Shown one piece after another: positions 23,805-32,727 of a stretch of 41,785 nt of DNA; positions within the stretch are counted from its first letter, which is position 1, and every line of letters begins with the position of its first letter. The position numbers and the translations under genes were made by a program. The DNA comes from Verrucomicrobiota bacterium (GTDB taxonomy: Bacteria; Verrucomicrobiota; Verrucomicrobiia; Chthoniobacterales; Terrimicrobiaceae), in assembly GCA_026398255.1 (NCBI GenBank), contig JAPLTG010000007.1, positions 1 through 41,785 of the forward strand, written 5' to 3'. Below the pieces are notes generated by a model. It saw nothing but the letters and a program-made list of their open reading frames with translations. It did no database searches and was not told where the DNA came from.

Positions 23805-24301
23805 TGTTGGGTTTTCGATTTTTTGGTTTTCCCGGCTTTGGCTTCTGTTTTATCAACCGGAGCGGCTAAGGCATTGGCGCCAGCAGCGGCGGGCTCTCCC
23901 TCCGGGAGGGGATCGGCGGCATCCGTATCGGCTGGTGTCGCAAGACGCGTGGGCGGCACGGGTTGGCCGGTATTATCCACTACAGGGTAGGCCGGGGCGG
24001 GTTTTGTCGAGTTCAGCTTGGCCAAGACGAGGGTCATGGCTTGATTGATGGGGATTTGGACGCTTCCTTTTGCCTGATCCACCCAAGCGTAGCTATTGAG
24101 TTTTTTCTCGTTTTCGGCTTGGAGGTCGGCGAGGTTTTTCACACGCTCCGCATCGCGAGCTGGATCTTCGGGATCGGTGGTCGCCGAGTATCCGCCACGG
24201 AAGAGATTGGTCGCCAGCAAGAACAGGGCGATGAGACCTATGCCGAGGATGAAAAACCAGGCCCCGGATTTTTTCTTTTCGTTATGGGAAGTGGTATCCA
24301 T
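23801..24301 (-). CDS. One-TM protein of the ACIII/oxidase operon, unknown
   Basis: This 166-residue protein has one transmembrane helix near 13-33, so most of it is periplasmic. The segment LNSYAWVDQAKGSVQIPINQAMTL resembles a short conserved motif (GWVDxxxGxxxIPIxxAM) that I know from small proteins in other oxidase operons, especially beside alternative complex III. The C-terminus is Ala/Pro/Lys rich. It overlaps actF by one base and the CcoN-like gene by four. A role in assembly or in linking ACIII to the oxidase-like part is a reasonable inference only. Confidence 0.8.
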   Translation of the reverse strand: MDTTSHNEKKKSGAWFFILGIGLIALFLLATNLFRGGYSATTDPEDPARDAERVKNLADLQAENEKKLNSYAWVDQAKGSVQIPINQAMTLVLAKLNSTKPAPAYPVVDNTGQPVPPTRLATPADTDAADPLPEGEPAAAGANALAAPVDKTEAKAGKTKKSKTQQ

Positions 24302-25500
24302 CAGTTCTTCAAGGCAATCGATTTTTTAAGGCGCGGGTCGCGAAGTGGCCAAAGCGGAGCGTCTCCGAGGCGTTTCAGGAAAACGGCGGCGAGGGTGCTC
24401 CCGATGGCGATCAGGCACGCGATATCGAGCCAGCTCACGACCACGCCGGCTTTGTGCAAGGCGGGGAGCACGATGACATAGACATCGAGGAGGTGCATGG
24501 AAAGAATCCACAGAGCCATTCCGCAGAGGAAAGCCGGGCTTTTCTTGCCGAAATTAAACAACAAGAGCAGGAAGGGCACGAAGAAGTGTCCGACGACGAG
24601 GGCGGTGCTGAGGATTTGCCAAGTCTCGGTATTGCGGCGCAGGAAGTAGACAGTCTCTTCTGGAATGTTCGCATACCAGATGAGCATGTATTGGCTGAAT
24701 CCGATGTAGGCCCAGAAGATCGTGAAGGCCAGCATGAGCTTGCCCATGATGTGGTAATGCTCGAGCGAAACGATATTTTGGAGATATCCGGCATTCCGCA
24801 GGGCGGTGATGATGAGGACCAGCACGCAGAGGCTGCTGAGGGCGGTTCCGGCGAAAATATAGACGCCCCACATGGTCGAGAACCAGTGGTAGTCGAGGCC
24901 CATGAGCCAATCCACGGCGGCGAAGGTCAGACAAACTGCGAAAAGCGGCAGGCTGGCGAATGTGATCTTGCGGTTCAACAAGGTGTAACGAGCGGAGCCG
25001 CAGGTGTCTTGGTAGATCGAGTTCGCGCGGAGCCATGTCGCGGCGATGCCGAAGAAAAGGAAATAGAAGGCCGCACGGATCCAGAAGAATTCCTTGGTGA
25101 GGTAGGGCCACTTCTCATCGAGGAGGATGTCTTGGCCGGGGAGTTTGGTCATCCAATACCACAGCTTCGGAGCCACAAAGATCAGTGGGATGAAGAGCAC
25201 ACCCATTATGATCAAGAGGCTGGCCATATTTTCTGTCTGGCGACGGACGACTACGCTCCACTCCGCATCGACGGCGTGGTGGACAAGCGTCCAGAAAAGC
25301 CCACCCATGCAGATCGTGAGGAAGAAGGTGAACGCGAAGAGGTAGGAGAAGGCGAATTGCTTGGTGTCGCTGAAGGCGCCAAAACCCACGGCGGCAAACG
25401 CGACAATGGCCAGTGCGACGAGGCCGAGGAAACGACCGCCGACATGCTTGTAATCAAACATGTGGCTGCCGGGTTGGGATGGTTCGTGGCTGCTGCTCAT
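24301..25500 (-). CDS. actF: Alternative complex III subunit ActF (quinone-binding membrane subunit)
   Basis: This 399-residue integral membrane protein has about ten TM helices and is of the ActF (NrfD-like, second quinol subunit) type. Characteristic parts are the first-helix region with FSYLFAFTFFLTICMGGLFW followed by HHAVDAEWSVVVRRQ, then LDEKWPYLTKEFFWIR and SQYMLIWYANIPEET. In solved ACIII structures ActC and ActF are the paired NrfD-like subunits. The gene overlaps actE by four bases and the next gene by one. Confidence 0.92.
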   Translation of the reverse strand: MSSSHEPSQPGSHMFDYKHVGGRFLGLVALAIVAFAAVGFGAFSDTKQFAFSYLFAFTFFLTICMGGLFWTLVHHAVDAEWSVVVRRQTENMASLLIIMGVLFIPLIFVAPKLWYWMTKLPGQDILLDEKWPYLTKEFFWIRAAFYFLFFGIAATWLRANSIYQDTCGSARYTLLNRKITFASLPLFAVCLTFAAVDWLMGLDYHWFSTMWGVYIFAGTALSSLCVLVLIITALRNAGYLQNIVSLEHYHIMGKLMLAFTIFWAYIGFSQYMLIWYANIPEETVYFLRRNTETWQILSTALVVGHFFVPFLLLLFNFGKKSPAFLCGMALWILSMHLLDVYVIVLPALHKAGVVVSWLDIACLIAIGSTLAAVFLKRLGDAPLWPLRDPRLKKSIALKN

Positions 25501-26195
25501 TGTTTCTGCGCTTCGAGTTGGGCCCGTTCAGCGGGCGGAACATCATTGATCGCGGCACCGCCTTGCGAGAGTTGGAGGGCGCGGATATAGGCAACGATCG
25601 CCCAGCGGTCCTGCACTTGGATGCGGTCGCCGTAGCCCATCATGGTGTTTTTTCCATGAGTGATGGTGTTGAAGATTTCACCGTCCGCCATGTCGCGGAT
25701 GCGGGGTTGGTGGAGATTGGCGATGGCGACAAGGCCGTATTTGCCGGCGATTCCATTTCCAGCTCCAGTGGCTCCGTGGCAGACTTGGCAGGAGATGGCG
25801 TAGCGATCTTGGCCGCGAGCGATGAACTCCGGGGTGACTTCGTTCACTGGGATGCCGGTGCCCCACTGGTTGTCGAATCGGCCGGTATCGAAATAGGACA
25901 CGCCGTTCGAGAATTTCACCTGTTTGTAGGGGCTGGGTGACTCGCCGGTCGAGCCATCAACATCCTTGTGCATTGGCATCGCGTAGCCGAGCGGGACAGT
26001 TCCCGCGATCGGTTGGCGGTTGCCGCGTCCATCGGCAAAGAACTCGCTGGGCGATTGGGCTTTGACCTTTGGCTGGTCATCCATGTCCGGGAAAAGCTCG
26101 ATGGGTGGTTTCTGGAATTTTTGTCCACGGAAGCCGGCGACTGTCACCACCAGGACGACCACCAGAGCGAAAATGGAGAAGAAGTATTTGAGCAT
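25497..26195 (-). CDS. actE: Alternative complex III subunit ActE (monohaem cytochrome c)
   Basis: This is a 232-residue protein with an N-terminal membrane anchor or signal (YFFSIFALVVVLVVTVAGF) and one cytochrome c domain. The haem site is ISCQVCHGATGAGNG, and a methionine-rich region NTMMGYGD supplies the likely axial ligand. GYAMPMHKD and YFDTGRFDNQWG are ActE-type segments. In ACIII, ActE sits in the periplasm next to ActA and passes electrons onwards. It starts six bases after actD and overlaps actF by four bases. Confidence 0.93.
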   Translation of the reverse strand: MLKYFFSIFALVVVLVVTVAGFRGQKFQKPPIELFPDMDDQPKVKAQSPSEFFADGRGNRQPIAGTVPLGYAMPMHKDVDGSTGESPSPYKQVKFSNGVSYFDTGRFDNQWGTGIPVNEVTPEFIARGQDRYAISCQVCHGATGAGNGIAGKYGLVAIANLHQPRIRDMADGEIFNTITHGKNTMMGYGDRIQVQDRWAIVAYIRALQLSQGGAAINDVPPAERAQLEAQKQ

Positions 26196-26201
26196 GCCCG
26201 A

Positions 26202-26762
26202 TTAGTCTCCGTGGATGGTGGTGATGTTGGTTCCGCCGAGGGATTCGAGGAAATCCTGCACCGAGCGGGTGGAGAATTTGGGGTCTTCGGACTCAATGGC
26301 GACGAAGAATTTGTCCTCGGTGACTTTTTTGAAGCGGTCCCAGTTGAAAAGTTGGTGGTTGAGGCGCGGCAAGCCGTTCATGATCAACATTCCGAAGACT
26401 GCCGTGAAGGCCGAGATAAGAATGGTTAATTCAAACATGATCGGGAAAAAAGCCGGGACGGTGTAGAGGTTGGTCGGCTTGCCGGCGACGATGAGAGGGT
26501 AGAGGAACGAGGAGGTTCCGAACTCCATCGTAACTGCCGTGAGGAACCCGGTGAGACCTCCAAAGAAAACTAATTTACCGAGGATCGAGCGCTTGAGGCC
26601 CATGGCTTCGTCCATTCCGTGGATCGGGAACGGGGAAAAGACATCCCATTTGGAAAATCCGGCATCGCGGATTTTTTCGGCGGCGTGGTAGAGATCGCGG
26701 GCGCACTGAAACTCAGCGGCGACTCCGTAAACAGGTGCTGTGGGATTTCCAACGGCTTCCAT
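26202..26762 (-). CDS. actD: Alternative complex III subunit ActD (DUF3341)
   Basis: This 186-residue protein begins with a small alpha/beta domain (VYGVAAEFQCARDLYHAAEK, then WDVFSPFPIHGMDEAMG), which is the DUF3341 signature. Two TM helices follow (about 60-82 and 100-122, the latter near FPIMFELTILISAF). The C-terminal part has EDKFFVAIESEDPKFS. The soluble domain faces the cytoplasm in known structures, and its job is structural. It lies one base after actC and six before actE. Confidence 0.93.
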   Translation of the reverse strand: MEAVGNPTAPVYGVAAEFQCARDLYHAAEKIRDAGFSKWDVFSPFPIHGMDEAMGLKRSILGKLVFFGGLTGFLTAVTMEFGTSSFLYPLIVAGKPTNLYTVPAFFPIMFELTILISAFTAVFGMLIMNGLPRLNHQLFNWDRFKKVTEDKFFVAIESEDPKFSTRSVQDFLESLGGTNITTIHGD

Positions 26763-26763
26763 A

Positions 26764-28176
26764 TTAGTGATTCGCCTCCCCGTGGTGTGGGTCCGCTTCG
26801 GGCAGGACGGCTTTGACTTCGAACATACAAATCATTGGAAGGAATCGAATAAAGAGCAGGAAGAGTGTTCCAAACAATCCAAAGGTGCCGATGAAAGTGC
26901 AAATATCGACCCAGGTCGGGTGGAACATTCCCCAAGCCGATGGGGTGAAATCCCGGGCGAGCGTGGTGGCGATGATGACGAAGCGCTCGAACCACATGCC
27001 GGCATTCGGGAATTGGACGATCACCCAGACCCAAACGAGATGGGTGCGGAAGTATTTGAACCAGAATATCTGAGGTGCGACGACATTGCAGAACATCATC
27101 GACCAGTAGGCCCACCAGTAGGGACCGAAGGCGCGATACCAGAAGGCCGCGCGCTCGTAAGGGTTCGCGCTATACCAAGCGACGAACAGCTCCATCAAGT
27201 AGGCGTAGCCGACGATGGATCCCGTGAGCAGGATGATTTTGCACATCTTGTTCACATGGTCCGTTGTCACGAGGTCATGAAGCGGCTTGTAGATCGCGCA
27301 AGCCGGAATCATGATGGTGAGCACCATCGCGAAACCACCGAAGATGGCGCCGGCGACGAAGTAGGGCGGGAAAATCGTGGTGTGCCAACCCGGAACGACC
27401 GATGTCGCGAAGTCGAAGGACACGACCGAGTGCACCGAGAGCACGAGCGGGGTCGAGAGACCAGCGAGGATCAGGTAGGCCATCTCGTAGTGGCGCCATT
27501 GGCGGTTGCCGCCACGCCAGCCGAGGGCGAGGACGCCGTAGATGAATTTGCGGATTTTCGTGGTGCAACGATCGCGCAGGGTGGCGAGGTCGGGGATCAG
27601 ACCGGTATACCAGAAGAGGACCGACACAGTGAAGTAGGTCGAGACCGCGAAAACATCCCACAGGAGCGGCGAGCGGAAGTTTTGCCAGATCGCATTCGCG
27701 TTGGGAACCGGGGCCAGCCACCAGGCCATCCAGACGCGACCGACATGCAGGGCGGGATAAATGCCGGCACAGACGACGGCGAAGAGGGTCATCGCCTCGG
27801 CAGCACGGTTGATCGAGGTGCGCCACTTCTGGCGGGTCAGGAAAAGAATCGCCGAAATGAGCGTGCCGGCATGTCCGATACCGATCCAGAACACGAAGTT
27901 CGTGATGTCCCATGCCCAGCCGATGGGGTGGTTGTTACCCCAAACGCCGACGCCAGTCGAGATGAGGTAACCCAATAGCGCCAAGCACATGAGTGTGAGC
28001 GGCACAGTGATTGCCATCGAGACATACCACCAAGTCGGCGTCTTGCCCTCGACGATGGAGCTGATGTAATCGCTGATCCAACCCATCGTGCGGTTGTTAA
28101 GCACAAGCGGTTTGCGGACGAGTTGTTTTTCGTCTTCCGTAAGGTGCTCGGGATGTTCGGCGGTGGCGTTGGACAT
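26764..28176 (-). CDS. actC: Alternative complex III subunit ActC (NrfD-like, quinol-binding)
   Basis: This 470-residue membrane protein of the NrfD/PsrC family has about ten TM helices. After a short cytoplasmic stretch ([20 protein letters not shown]) the helices include [20 protein letters not shown] with an Asp and His near the quinol site. [20 protein letters not shown] carries a second conserved His/Asp pair. The family oxidises menaquinol at the periplasmic side. It starts ten bases after actB. Confidence 0.95.
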   Translation of the reverse strand: MSNATAEHPEHLTEDEKQLVRKPLVLNNRTMGWISDYISSIVEGKTPTWWYVSMAITVPLTLMCLALLGYLISTGVGVWGNNHPIGWAWDITNFVFWIGIGHAGTLISAILFLTRQKWRTSINRAAEAMTLFAVVCAGIYPALHVGRVWMAWWLAPVPNANAIWQNFRSPLLWDVFAVSTYFTVSVLFWYTGLIPDLATLRDRCTTKIRKFIYGVLALGWRGGNRQWRHYEMAYLILAGLSTPLVLSVHSVVSFDFATSVVPGWHTTIFPPYFVAGAIFGGFAMVLTIMIPACAIYKPLHDLVTTDHVNKMCKIILLTGSIVGYAYLMELFVAWYSANPYERAAFWYRAFGPYWWAYWSMMFCNVVAPQIFWFKYFRTHLVWVWVIVQFPNAGMWFERFVIIATTLARDFTPSAWGMFHPTWVDICTFIGTFGLFGTLFLLFIRFLPMICMFEVKAVLPEADPHHGEANH

Positions 28177-28186
28177 TTCTTAAACC

Positions 28187-31100
28187 TTAGTGGGCGGCCG
28201 GAGCGGCGTGGGCGTCGCCATGGGGCGGTTGGGCGTTGTGGGAATCATGCCCTTCGCCATGGGCGCCGTGGTGACCGGCCCCGTTGGCCATGCCGACTTG
28301 ATCGGCGCCGGGCATTTGAGGATTCGGGTTGCGAATGCGAGCGAGGTAGGAAACGCGGGGCGCAACATTCAAATACTTGAACATCACATACGCGCGGTCG
28401 TCTTTCCGGAGGCGGCTGACCGAGCTGTTCGGGTCGGCGACATTGCCGAAGACAATCGAGTCATTTGGGCAAGACTGCTGGCAAGCCACCTTGAAATTGG
28501 CGATCGGTGTTTCGCTGGCTGGGGTCGGGCCGGCTTCGACGAGGCGCGAGATTTTGGCTTCCTCGATGCGCTGGATGCAGAAAGTGCATTTTTCCATGAC
28601 GCCGCGCATGCGCACGGTGACATTCGGGTTTTTCGCCATCTTGAGGCTGTCGGCCATGCCTTTCTTGGCGAGCGGACCCCAGTAGAGTTCGTCGATAGGA
28701 CGCTGATTGTAGTCGAAATAGTTGAAGCGGCGGACTTTCCAAGGGCAGTTGTTCGCGCAATAGCGGGTGCCGATGCAGCGATTGTAGGCCATCAGGTTTA
28801 GGCCGTCCTCGCTATGGACCGTGGCATTGACCGGGCAAACCGTTTCGCAAGGAGCGTTCTCACAATGCTGGCACATGACGGCCTGTGTGAGCATTTCGGG
28901 ATCTTCGGCTTCGCCGGCAAAATAACGATCGAGGCGAATCCAGGCCATGTCGCGGTTTTTGCGGACTTGGTCCTTGCCGACGACCGGCACATTGTTCTCG
29001 GCCTGGCAGGCGACGACGCAGGCATTGCAACCGGTGCAGGTATTGAGATCCACCGTCATGCCCCACTGCTCCTTCGAGGTCAACTCGGGGTGGGTGTAGA
29101 GAGAAATATTCGGCGGGATGTGGCTATCCATGCCCATCGTTTGGGCAAAGGTATGATCTTTTTCGTAGCGCTCGATGGTGCCTTCGCGCACGAGGTCGCG
29201 GCCTTCCATGCTCTTGTGCTCCTGCGTTTGGGCGAGAGGATAATCGCGGTCGGTGACTTTGCAGGTGACGCCGCCGACGGTGCGCATGCAGTTCGAGCGG
29301 CGGAGCGGGTAGGCATTGAAACCCACACCATCCATCAACGCGGAGACTTCCTTGCGTCCATAGCCCAAGGCGATGGAAAGCGAGTTGTCGGCGTGGCCTG
29401 GAGCGACGATCGCCGCGGCTTCGATGGTGGTCGTGCCATCGGAAATTTCCACAATGTCGGCGACCAAGTCGTAGTTGACGTCGTTGCCCAATTTCTCGGA
29501 GATGTCTCCGAGAATATTGAAATTATTTGCCTTGATGCCGAGTTTTAGAGCGGTGGCGGGGCTGACGAGGATCGCGTTGTCCCAAGTGACCTTGGTGACA
29601 AAATCCGGAGTCTCGAGGAGCCAGGAATTGTTCGCGTAGCGGCCATCATCCACGCTCGGGCTTTGCAGGAAGACCAACTCCAAGCCATCCGACTTGGTGG
29701 TCGCGGACTTCGCGAGGTTGGCGGCGGCGGTGGCGTTGAAAGAGGCTTGGACTGGCGCGAAGGCCGTATTGGGTTGAAATCCGTCGCGCAGGAAGGCGTT
29801 CCAAGCGGCAGGGTCGGTGGATTTGGCAACTTGCGTGAATGTTGCTTGAACCAACGCTGGGCCGACCGGAGCGGGTGCGCCGTTGAGCGCATTCAAAATC
29901 TCGAGTTCCGAACGACCGCCCCACAGCGGGAGGATCATCGGTTGCACCGAAGTGTAGGTGCCGTCAAAAGTGCGAACATCGCCCCAGGCTTCGAGGAAAT
30001 GGGCGGCCGGAACATGCCAGCGGCAGACTTTGGCGGTTTCGTCCTCGAACAATCCGAGATGGACGGTATCGGTGACCTTCTCGAGAAGTTTGGCGAAACC
30101 CAGTTCGGCCGGAGCGCTGTGGGCGGGGTTGCCGCCGAGAATGAAGAGGCTTTTGACCTTGCCGGCGTCAATCGCCTTCGCGAGGTCGGCGATGCTGGCA
30201 GCGGCAGGAGCGTCGGTTTTGACCGCTGTGATGGTGGCGCCGATGTTGCCGAGGGCGCTGTTGATCGCGTTGACCAAAACCTGCACCGGGGCGGGCGTGA
30301 GCGGGCCGGCGACGACAATCGAGCGACCGCCATTCTTGGCGAGGTCGGCCGCGCATTCTTCGACCCACTTGGGATCAAAGGATGCTTGCGAAGCGGGAAC
30401 GGCGTTGGCGACGGCGGCCAAGTTGGCGTTGCCACTGGCTTTGGCGAGGACCAATCCGAGTTGACGGGCAAATTCGCCCATGTCGGAGACCTTCAAGCGC
30501 AGGCGGTGGTCAGCCATGCCGCCGGTGACCGTGTAGTGGTTCTCGACGACATAAAGGCGGTTCATCGGAGCGCCTTTTTGGTCGGGATTGCGGCGAGCGG
30601 CAAAGCCCTGCGCGTAACCAATGCCGGTTTCGATCGGATTCAGGAAATCGCTATCAATCGCCAAAATAATATCGGCGCGGCTGAAATTCGGAACGAGGCG
30701 AACATTCGGGCCAAACGAAGCCGCGGCGGCTGCTTCGGCGGGAGTTGCAGCGAGGGGATCATATTCAGCCCAAAGGAGATCTGGGAATTTAGCCTGCAAG
30801 TCCGCGCGGAGGCGGTTGCGAGTGGGCGAACTGACCGGCTCGGCCAAAATGGCGAGGCCCTGACCATTGCCGGAAGCCACGGATTTTACGAAGGCGTCAA
30901 ACGCGTCAGCGCTCGAGGCTTGGCCTTTTTCAGTGATTTCTTTCGAGCGGTGTGGATCGTAGAGATTCAGGATTTCCGCCTGAGCGAAGGAATCCGTTCC
31001 GCCATTCGAAAAAGGATGGAGCGGGTTGCCTTCAAGCTTGGTCGGGCGTCCGTCGCTGGTCGTGGCGATCAATGGCACGGCACCGTAACGGGCCGGCATC

Positions 31101-31399
31101 GAGGTCGCGTAATAAAGAAACTTGCCGGGAATCGTGTATTCCACGCCTTTGGTGAAAGGAACGAGGAACGCATCGGGGCGGCGGCAACCGGTCAGGCCCA
31201 CTCCCGCCAGCGCGATCGAGGCGCCCATGAGTTTGATGAAATCGCGCTTCGAAAGACCGCTATCTTCGTAAAGATCGGCTCCGCGAGGAAATTCCTGCTG
31301 GAGATGTTTCTCGAACTGCGGGTCATTCTCCAACTCACGCAGGCTACGCCAAATGCGTGGGTTTTTCTCCGGTTTCGGGTGGTGGAAATTTCTCTTCAT
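28187..31399 (-). CDS. actB: Alternative complex III subunit ActB (iron-sulfur, molybdopterin-enzyme-like)
   Basis: This is a 1070-residue protein. A Tat-type segment SKRDFIKLMGASIALAG ends in a lipobox-like LTGC, which fits periplasmic export and lipid anchoring. The long N-terminal part resembles molybdopterin oxidoreductases without the cofactor. The C-terminal ferredoxin part holds the four cluster motifs: CTGCNACVVAC, CQHCENAPCETVCP, CIGTRYCANNCP and CTFCIQR with CQQSCP. Electrons pass from the quinol site over these clusters to the ActA haems. The frame runs 55 codons further upstream to 31564, but homology begins at the ATG at 31399, which overlaps the actA stop (ATGA). The C-terminal tail is His/Gly/Ala rich. 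Confidence 0.96.
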   Translation of the reverse strand: MKRNFHHPKPEKNPRIWRSLRELENDPQFEKHLQQEFPRGADLYEDSGLSKRDFIKLMGASIALAGVGLTGCRRPDAFLVPFTKGVEYTIPGKFLYYATSMPARYGAVPLIATTSDGRPTKLEGNPLHPFSNGGTDSFAQAEILNLYDPHRSKEITEKGQASSADAFDAFVKSVASGNGQGLAILAEPVSSPTRNRLRADLQAKFPDLLWAEYDPLAATPAEAAAAASFGPNVRLVPNFSRADIILAIDSDFLNPIETGIGYAQGFAARRNPDQKGAPMNRLYVVENHYTVTGGMADHRLRLKVSDMGEFARQLGLVLAKASGNANLAAVANAVPASQASFDPKWVEECAADLAKNGGRSIVVAGPLTPAPVQVLVNAINSALGNIGATITAVKTDAPAAASIADLAKAIDAGKVKSLFILGGNPAHSAPAELGFAKLLEKVTDTVHLGLFEDETAKVCRWHVPAAHFLEAWGDVRTFDGTYTSVQPMILPLWGGRSELEILNALNGAPAPVGPALVQATFTQVAKSTDPAAWNAFLRDGFQPNTAFAPVQASFNATAAANLAKSATTKSDGLELVFLQSPSVDDGRYANNSWLLETPDFVTKVTWDNAILVSPATALKLGIKANNFNILGDISEKLGNDVNYDLVADIVEISDGTTTIEAAAIVAPGHADNSLSIALGYGRKEVSALMDGVGFNAYPLRRSNCMRTVGGVTCKVTDRDYPLAQTQEHKSMEGRDLVREGTIERYEKDHTFAQTMGMDSHIPPNISLYTHPELTSKEQWGMTVDLNTCTGCNACVVACQAENNVPVVGKDQVRKNRDMAWIRLDRYFAGEAEDPEMLTQAVMCQHCENAPCETVCPVNATVHSEDGLNLMAYNRCIGTRYCANNCPWKVRRFNYFDYNQRPIDELYWGPLAKKGMADSLKMAKNPNVTVRMRGVMEKCTFCIQRIEEAKISRLVEAGPTPASETPIANFKVACQQSCPNDSIVFGNVADPNSSVSRLRKDDRAYVMFKYLNVAPRVSYLARIRNPNPQMPGADQVGMANGAGHHGAHGEGHDSHNAQPPHGDAHAAPAAH

Positions 31400-32049
31400 C
31401 GATGGCAACCTCCGCAAGTGACGGGCGGGTTCACTTCCCACTCCTCTTTGAACTTCATGCCGATCTCGCGCTGGGTCTCTTGGCCGGTCGGTTTCCAGGC
31501 CATGTTGTAGACTTCCGAGGGCGGGCGGAGATGGTTTTCCGGGGCGCGGTGGCAATCCAAGCACCAGCTCATGCTTTGCGGCTCGTGCTGGAAGACGACC
31601 TTCATTTCGTTGATCGCGCCGTGGCAGCTGTAGCAGCTCACGCCGCGGTTCACATGCACCGCGTGGTTGAAATAAGTGTAGTCGGGAACCTTGTGGATGC
31701 GGACCCAGTTCACCGGCTGGCCGGTTTTCCAGCTCTCACGCACGGCGGCGAGTTTAGGGCTGTCGGCCTTGATTTGCGTGTGGCAGGCCATGCAGGTCTG
31801 GGTGGTCGGCACATTCGAGTGCGAGGCGACCTCGACGAAGCTATGGCAATACCGGCAGTCCATTCCGAGCTGCTGCACATGGATCACATGCGAGAAAGGC
31901 ACCGGCTGGGTGGGCTCGTAGCCGACGCGGGTGTATTTCGGGGTGAAGTAATACCAGAGACCCCCGACGATAAAGGTCACGATCGCCCCCACGCAAATCA
32001 CCAGCTTCAGCGGAAGCCAGTTGGTCCATTTTGGAAAAAAGTTCGCCAT
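31396..32049 (-). CDS. actA: Alternative complex III subunit ActA (pentahaem cytochrome c)
   Basis: This 217-residue protein has one N-terminal TM helix (LVICVGAIVTFIVGGLWYYF) and five CxxCH haem sites: CRYCH, CMACH, CYSCH, CLDCH and CGGCH. Five haems are standard for ActA. It is the first gene of the 11-gene operon that runs to coxB. Upstream (32050-32159) lies the divergent start of the DUF192 gene. I could not find a convincing promoter or Shine-Dalgarno there. Confidence 0.96.
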   Translation of the reverse strand: MANFFPKWTNWLPLKLVICVGAIVTFIVGGLWYYFTPKYTRVGYEPTQPVPFSHVIHVQQLGMDCRYCHSFVEVASHSNVPTTQTCMACHTQIKADSPKLAAVRESWKTGQPVNWVRIHKVPDYTYFNHAVHVNRGVSCYSCHGAINEMKVVFQHEPQSMSWCLDCHRAPENHLRPPSEVYNMAWKPTGQETQREIGMKFKEEWEVNPPVTCGGCHR

Positions 32050-32159
32050 GGGTCAGTGCGGAGCCGTCAGATTGTGCCTAGTCCAGCTCGCGAGAAAAGA
32101 GACGGGAAAATTGCGTGCCGGCGAAGAGTCGAATACATGTTTTTCGGGAAAGGTGCCGT

Positions 32160-32666
32160 ATGTCTCCAAATTCTGAGCCAACTGTCAACAATATCGGAAA
32201 AAATTATTTGATTTTCCCAGCGCTTGTGTGGCTCGCGCTATTCCTTTTTCACCCACTCCCATGCCCCGCGCAGAGCGGCCCACAGCCTGCTTTGTCGGCC
32301 ATCGAACTCCGCATCGGCACCAAAAAAATCACCGCCGAAGTGGCCGACGAGACCCACGAGCGCAGCGCGGGTTTGATGTATCGAAAATCCCTCGCATCCG
32401 ATTCCGGAATGCTTTTCGTAATGGATCAAGTCGCCCCGGTTGGCTTCTGGATGAAGAACACCGAGGTGCCCCTCACCATCGCCTACATTGACGCAGCAGG
32501 CCTCATCAAAGAACTCCACGATCTCCAACCTCGCGTGGAAAAGCCCGTCCCGAGCCGCTTCCCGAACATCGCCTACGCGCTCGAAATGCCGCAGGGCTGG
32601 TTTTCCAAAAACAACATCTGGCCCGGCGAACGCATCGAGGGCCTGCCGAAAGCCCCGGGCCGCTAG
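32160..32666 (+). CDS. DUF192 family exported protein
   Basis: This 168-residue protein has a signal peptide (LIFPALVWLALFLFHPLPC, cut near AQS) and a DUF192 domain (about 45-165). Family motifs are THERSAGLMYRKSL, GMLFVMDQV, FWMKNTEVPLTIAYID and YALEMPQGWF. The family is small and secreted, with no settled function. The ATG at 32160 is chosen over a GTG at 32115 because GGGAAAGG lies at the right distance before it. It is divergent from actA and convergent with the kinase gene, separated from the latter by 61 bases with no terminator seen. Confidence 0.88.
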   Translation: MSPNSEPTVNNIGKNYLIFPALVWLALFLFHPLPCPAQSGPQPALSAIELRIGTKKITAEVADETHERSAGLMYRKSLASDSGMLFVMDQVAPVGFWMKNTEVPLTIAYIDAAGLIKELHDLQPRVEKPVPSRFPNIAYALEMPQGWFSKNNIWPGERIEGLPKAPGR

Positions 32667-32727
32667 CCGTCGTCAAAGAACCACCGACGCGCCGACAAGG
32701 AGAGGCGCCTTCCGGCACCAAAGCCAT

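Noticed and set aside
24454-27978. Long plus-strand frames opposite actF and actC (24454-25590, 26740-27978)
   Set aside because: Antisense frames with charged low-complexity translation; the minus-strand genes have clear family features.
29663-31510. 615-codon plus-strand frame opposite actB
   Set aside because: No recognisable motifs; actB on the other strand has its full set of Fe-S motifs.
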